NCBI GenBank assembly: GCA_002404605.1 | Contig: DHKA01000028.1 | Coordinates: 6,080 to 13,178, forward strand | Length of the DNA: 7,099 bases | Origin: Clostridiales bacterium UBA4706 | GTDB lineage: Bacteria; Bacillota; Clostridia; Oscillospirales; Oscillospiraceae | Direction of reading: 5' to 3' | Part shown: positions 5,240 through 7,099 of the stretch, in pieces | Numbering within the stretch: the first letter of the stretch is position 1 | Layout of the letters: each line of letters opens with the position of its first letter | Notes under the pieces: generated by a model | The model's database searches: none | The model's input: only the letters and a program-made list of their open reading frames with translations | What the model was told of the DNA's origin: nothing | Position numbers and translations under genes: made by a program

Positions 5240-6016
5240 TTACTCCTCCTTGCTGCCTTCGCGGATGATCGCGGCAAAGTCCTCGACCTTGAGCGACGCG
5301 CCGCCGATGAGACCGCCGTCGATGTCCGGCTGGGCGAGAAGGCCCGCGCAGTTTTTCGCGTTCATGGAGCCGCCGTAGAGGATGCACACCTTGCGGGAGA
5401 CGAGCGCGCCGTACTGCGCGCGCAGATTCTCGCGGATGTTGAAGCAGACCTCCTGCGCCTGCTCGTCGGTCGCGGTGCGGCCCGTGCCGATGGCCCAGAT
5501 GGGCTCGTAGGCGATGACGACCTTCTTTACCTGCTCGGCGGTCAGACCGTACAGCGCCGCCTTGACCTGGTAGGAGATGCGCTCCATCGTGAGATCGCGG
5601 TCGCGCTCGGAGAGCGACTCGCCGACGCACACGATCGGGGTGATGCCCTTTCCGAGCAGCGCATGGACCTTCGTGTTCACGAGCTCGTCGGTGTCGCCGT
5701 TATTCGCGCGGCGCTCACTGTGGCCGACGATGCAGTATTTTGCGCCGAGATCGGCGATCATATCCACGCTGATCTCGCCGGTGTGCGCGCCCTTATCGAA
5801 CTCGGAGACGTTCTGCGCGCCGATGCCGATGCGCCGCGCCTTCTCGCGCGCGAGCGCGGCGAGATGCGTCGCCGGGACGCAAAGAACAACGCTGCATCCG
5901 TTCATGCCCGCAGGCAGCTTCGTTTTCAGCTCTTCAACAAACGGCTTCACGCCGGAGGGGAGCTGGTTCATCTTCCAGTTTCCGGCGATGATGACTTTTC
6001 TGTATTTCTTGTTCAT
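5240..6016 (-). CDS. tpiA: Triosephosphate isomerase
   Basis: This cytoplasmic TIM-barrel enzyme interconverts dihydroxyacetone phosphate and glyceraldehyde 3-phosphate. At 258 residues it is a normal bacterial length. The active site is complete: N13 and K15 in AGNWKMN, H99 in IVGHSERR, catalytic base E171 in AYEPIWAIGTG with the flexible loop 6 following it, and the phosphate-binding motifs YGGS (214-217) and GGLIGGASL (234-242). The ATG at 6016 lies 10 bases after AAAGGAG, slightly long spacing, but no closer start fits. A GC-rich hairpin separates it from pgk upstream, and gpmI follows after only 3 bases. The last codons, encoding SKEE, also contain the gpmI ribosome binding site, which ties gpmI translation to this gene. 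Confidence 0.97.
   Translation of the reverse strand: MNKKYRKVIIAGNWKMNQLPSGVKPFVEELKTKLPAGMNGCSVVLCVPATHLAALAREKARRIGIGAQNVSEFDKGAHTGEISVDMIADLGAKYCIVGHSERRANNGDTDELVNTKVHALLGKGITPIVCVGESLSERDRDLTMERISYQVKAALYGLTAEQVKKVVIAYEPIWAIGTGRTATDEQAQEVCFNIRENLRAQYGALVSRKVCILYGGSMNAKNCAGLLAQPDIDGGLIGGASLKVEDFAAIIREGSKEE
5243..5251 (-). promoter_or_regulatory. gpmI ribosome binding site overlapping the tpiA end
   Basis: AAGGAGGAG on the minus strand lies within the final tpiA codons, 6 bases before the gpmI ATG at 5236. Ribosomes finishing tpiA stop directly on this site, so coupling of the two genes is likely (inference). Confidence 0.75.
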
Positions 6017-6045
6017 TAGCGGTTTACTCCTTTCGGAAAATCACG

Positions 6046-6072
6046 CAGGGGAGCGGTAAGCCCGCTCCCCTG
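6046..6072 (-). promoter_or_regulatory. Intercistronic GC-rich hairpin between pgk and tpiA
   Basis: A perfect 11-bp stem (6046-6056 with 6062-6072) closes a 5-base loop in the gap between the pgk stop and the tpiA ribosome binding site. No T run follows directly on the minus strand (CGTGATTTTCC comes next), so a complete terminator is unlikely. It may stabilise the upstream pgk message or mark a processing site; this is inference from position and shape. Confidence 0.55.
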
Positions 6073-6079
6073 GTGGAAA

Positions 6080-7099
6080 TTACTTGTCGAGCAGACAGGC
6101 CACGCCGGGCAGCTCCTTGCCTTCCATGAATTCGAGCGACGCGCCGCCGCCGGTGGAAACGTGGGTCACCTTGTCGGCATAACCCATCTTCTCGATGGCG
6201 CTGGCGCTGTCGCCGCCGCCGACGACCGTGACGCCCTTGCACTCCGCCATCGCCGCGGCGACGGACTCGGTGCCCTTGGCAAACTTCGGGAACTCAAAGA
6301 CGCCCATGGGACCGTTCCAGATAACGGTGCCGGCGTTCTTCACGGCTTCACCGAAGAGCTTCTGTGTCTCGGGGCCGATGTCCAGACCCATCCAGCCGGC
6401 GGGAATGGCGTCCGCGGCGACGACCTTGCTCTCGGCGTCCGCAGCGAACTTGTCGGCGACGACGACGTCCACCGGCAGCAGCAGCTTCACGCCGGACGCT
6501 TCCGCCTTGGCGAGCATGTTCTTGCAGTATTCGATCTTCTCCTCGTCGAGCAGGGAGGCGCCGGTCTCGTAGCCCTTGGCCTTGAGGAACGTGAACGCCA
6601 TGCCGCCGCCGATGACGAGCGTGTCGGCCTTCTTGAGCAGGTTCTCGATCACGGCCAGCTTGTCGGCGACCTTCGCGCCGCCGAGAACGGCCACGAGCGG
6701 GCGCTTGGGATCGTCCATCGCGCCGCCGAGAGCGGTCAGCTCCTTCTCCACGAGGAAGCCGCAGTACGCGGGCAGATAGTCCGCAACGCCGGCGGTGGAG
6801 GCGTGGGCGCGGTGCACCGCACCGAACGCGTCGGAAACGTACACATCCGCCATGGAAGCGAGCTCCTTGGCGAACTCGGGATCGTTCTTCTCCTCGCGGG
6901 GATCAAAGCGGGTGTTCTCCAGCAGCAGGACCTGGCCCGGCTTGAGCGCGGCGGCCTTCGCCTTGGCGTCGGGGCCGATGGTATCTTCGGCGAACTCGAC
7001 CGGCTTTCCGAGCAGCTCGGCAAAGCGGACGGCAACGCGCTTGAGGGTCAGATTGGTCTTGGCGTCGGGGTCCTTTTTGGGCTTGCCGAGATGGGAGCA
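6080..7099 (-). CDS. pgk: Phosphoglycerate kinase, 5' part outside window
   Basis: This cytoplasmic enzyme transfers phosphate from 1,3-bisphosphoglycerate to ADP. The frame is open from the window edge (7099) to TAA at 6082-6080, giving 339 residues; roughly 55-60 N-terminal residues of the usual ~395-400 are missing. An internal ATG at 6853 is not the start, since the frame upstream encodes conserved family sequence. Numbered from the edge, motifs are SHLGKPK (2-8, substrate site), ENTRF (61-65), DAFG...HRAHAST (90-102), LGGAK (139-143), IGGGM (163-167), the nucleotide-binding WNGPMGVFE (261-269), GGGDS (294-298) and STGGGASLEF (315-324). The last two carry the hinge and phosphate-binding glycines. 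It is upstream of tpiA in the same operon. A gap gene further upstream would be expected from operon order in related bacteria but cannot be seen. Confidence 0.97.
   Translation of the reverse strand, partial: CSHLGKPKKDPDAKTNLTLKRVAVRFAELLGKPVEFAEDTIGPDAKAKAAALKPGQVLLLENTRFDPREEKNDPEFAKELASMADVYVSDAFGAVHRAHASTAGVADYLPAYCGFLVEKELTALGGAMDDPKRPLVAVLGGAKVADKLAVIENLLKKADTLVIGGGMAFTFLKAKGYETGASLLDEEKIEYCKNMLAKAEASGVKLLLPVDVVVADKFAADAESKVVAADAIPAGWMGLDIGPETQKLFGEAVKNAGTVIWNGPMGVFEFPKFAKGTESVAAAMAECKGVTVVGGGDSASAIEKMGYADKVTHVSTGGGASLEFMEGKELPGVACLLDK

Noticed and set aside
2582..6019. A 1145-codon open frame on the plus strand opposite eno, gpmI and tpiA
   Set aside because: It runs antisense to three conserved genes with intact catalytic motifs. 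Its composition (rich in Ala, Arg, Val, Asp, His, Leu) is what antisense frames of GC-rich genes look like, and it shows no family motif or ribosome binding site. It is a by-product of codon bias.
6736..7035. A 99-codon minus-strand open frame at the right edge
   Set aside because: It overlaps pgk in another frame; the pgk frame carries SHLGKPK and ENTRF to the window edge.

Overview
The window looks like a piece of chromosome from a GC-rich gut-type member of the Clostridia, most likely Oscillospirales/Ruminococcaceae-like. This is inferred from three things: the Firmicutes-style glycolytic operon order pgk-tpiA-gpmI-eno, strong AAGGAG-type ribosome binding sites, and short palindromic repeats tied to DUF559 genes, which I recall as common in that group. 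No rRNA or other phylogenetic marker is present, so genus is not called.

Layout. (1) 1-933, plus strand: the C-terminal part of an MFS permease whose start lies outside the window. (2) 934-2350: a 1.4 kb gene-poor island between two convergent units. It holds, in order, a 131-bp terminal-inverted-repeat element, a DUF559 endonuclease-like gene broken by one in-frame TGA, a bidirectional-looking terminator hairpin, a GNAT acetyltransferase on the minus strand broken by a one-base frameshift, a candidate structured RNA upstream of it, a plus-strand terminator, and the truncated 5' end of a second DUF559 gene with the same kind of leader, pointing the opposite way. (3) 2351-7099, minus strand: a strong terminator, then eno, gpmI, tpiA and the 3' part of pgk, transcribed right to left as one operon.

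The operon encodes lower glycolysis: Pgk (1,3-bisphosphoglycerate to 3-phosphoglycerate, making ATP), TpiA (dihydroxyacetone phosphate to glyceraldehyde 3-phosphate), GpmI (3- to 2-phosphoglycerate) and Eno (2-phosphoglycerate to phosphoenolpyruvate). All four keep their recognisable catalytic residues. The permease is a separate unit whose substrate cannot be read from the sequence.

The part most worth a second look is the island. Two DUF559 loci in opposite orientation share a leader (short hairpin, then a TTTGACGGAGGG stretch carrying the ribosome binding site). The hairpin is kept in both while its sequence differs. All three protein genes in the island are broken, which fits a neutral landing site between convergent operons. 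The broken genes rest on single-base events and could partly be sequencing or assembly errors.
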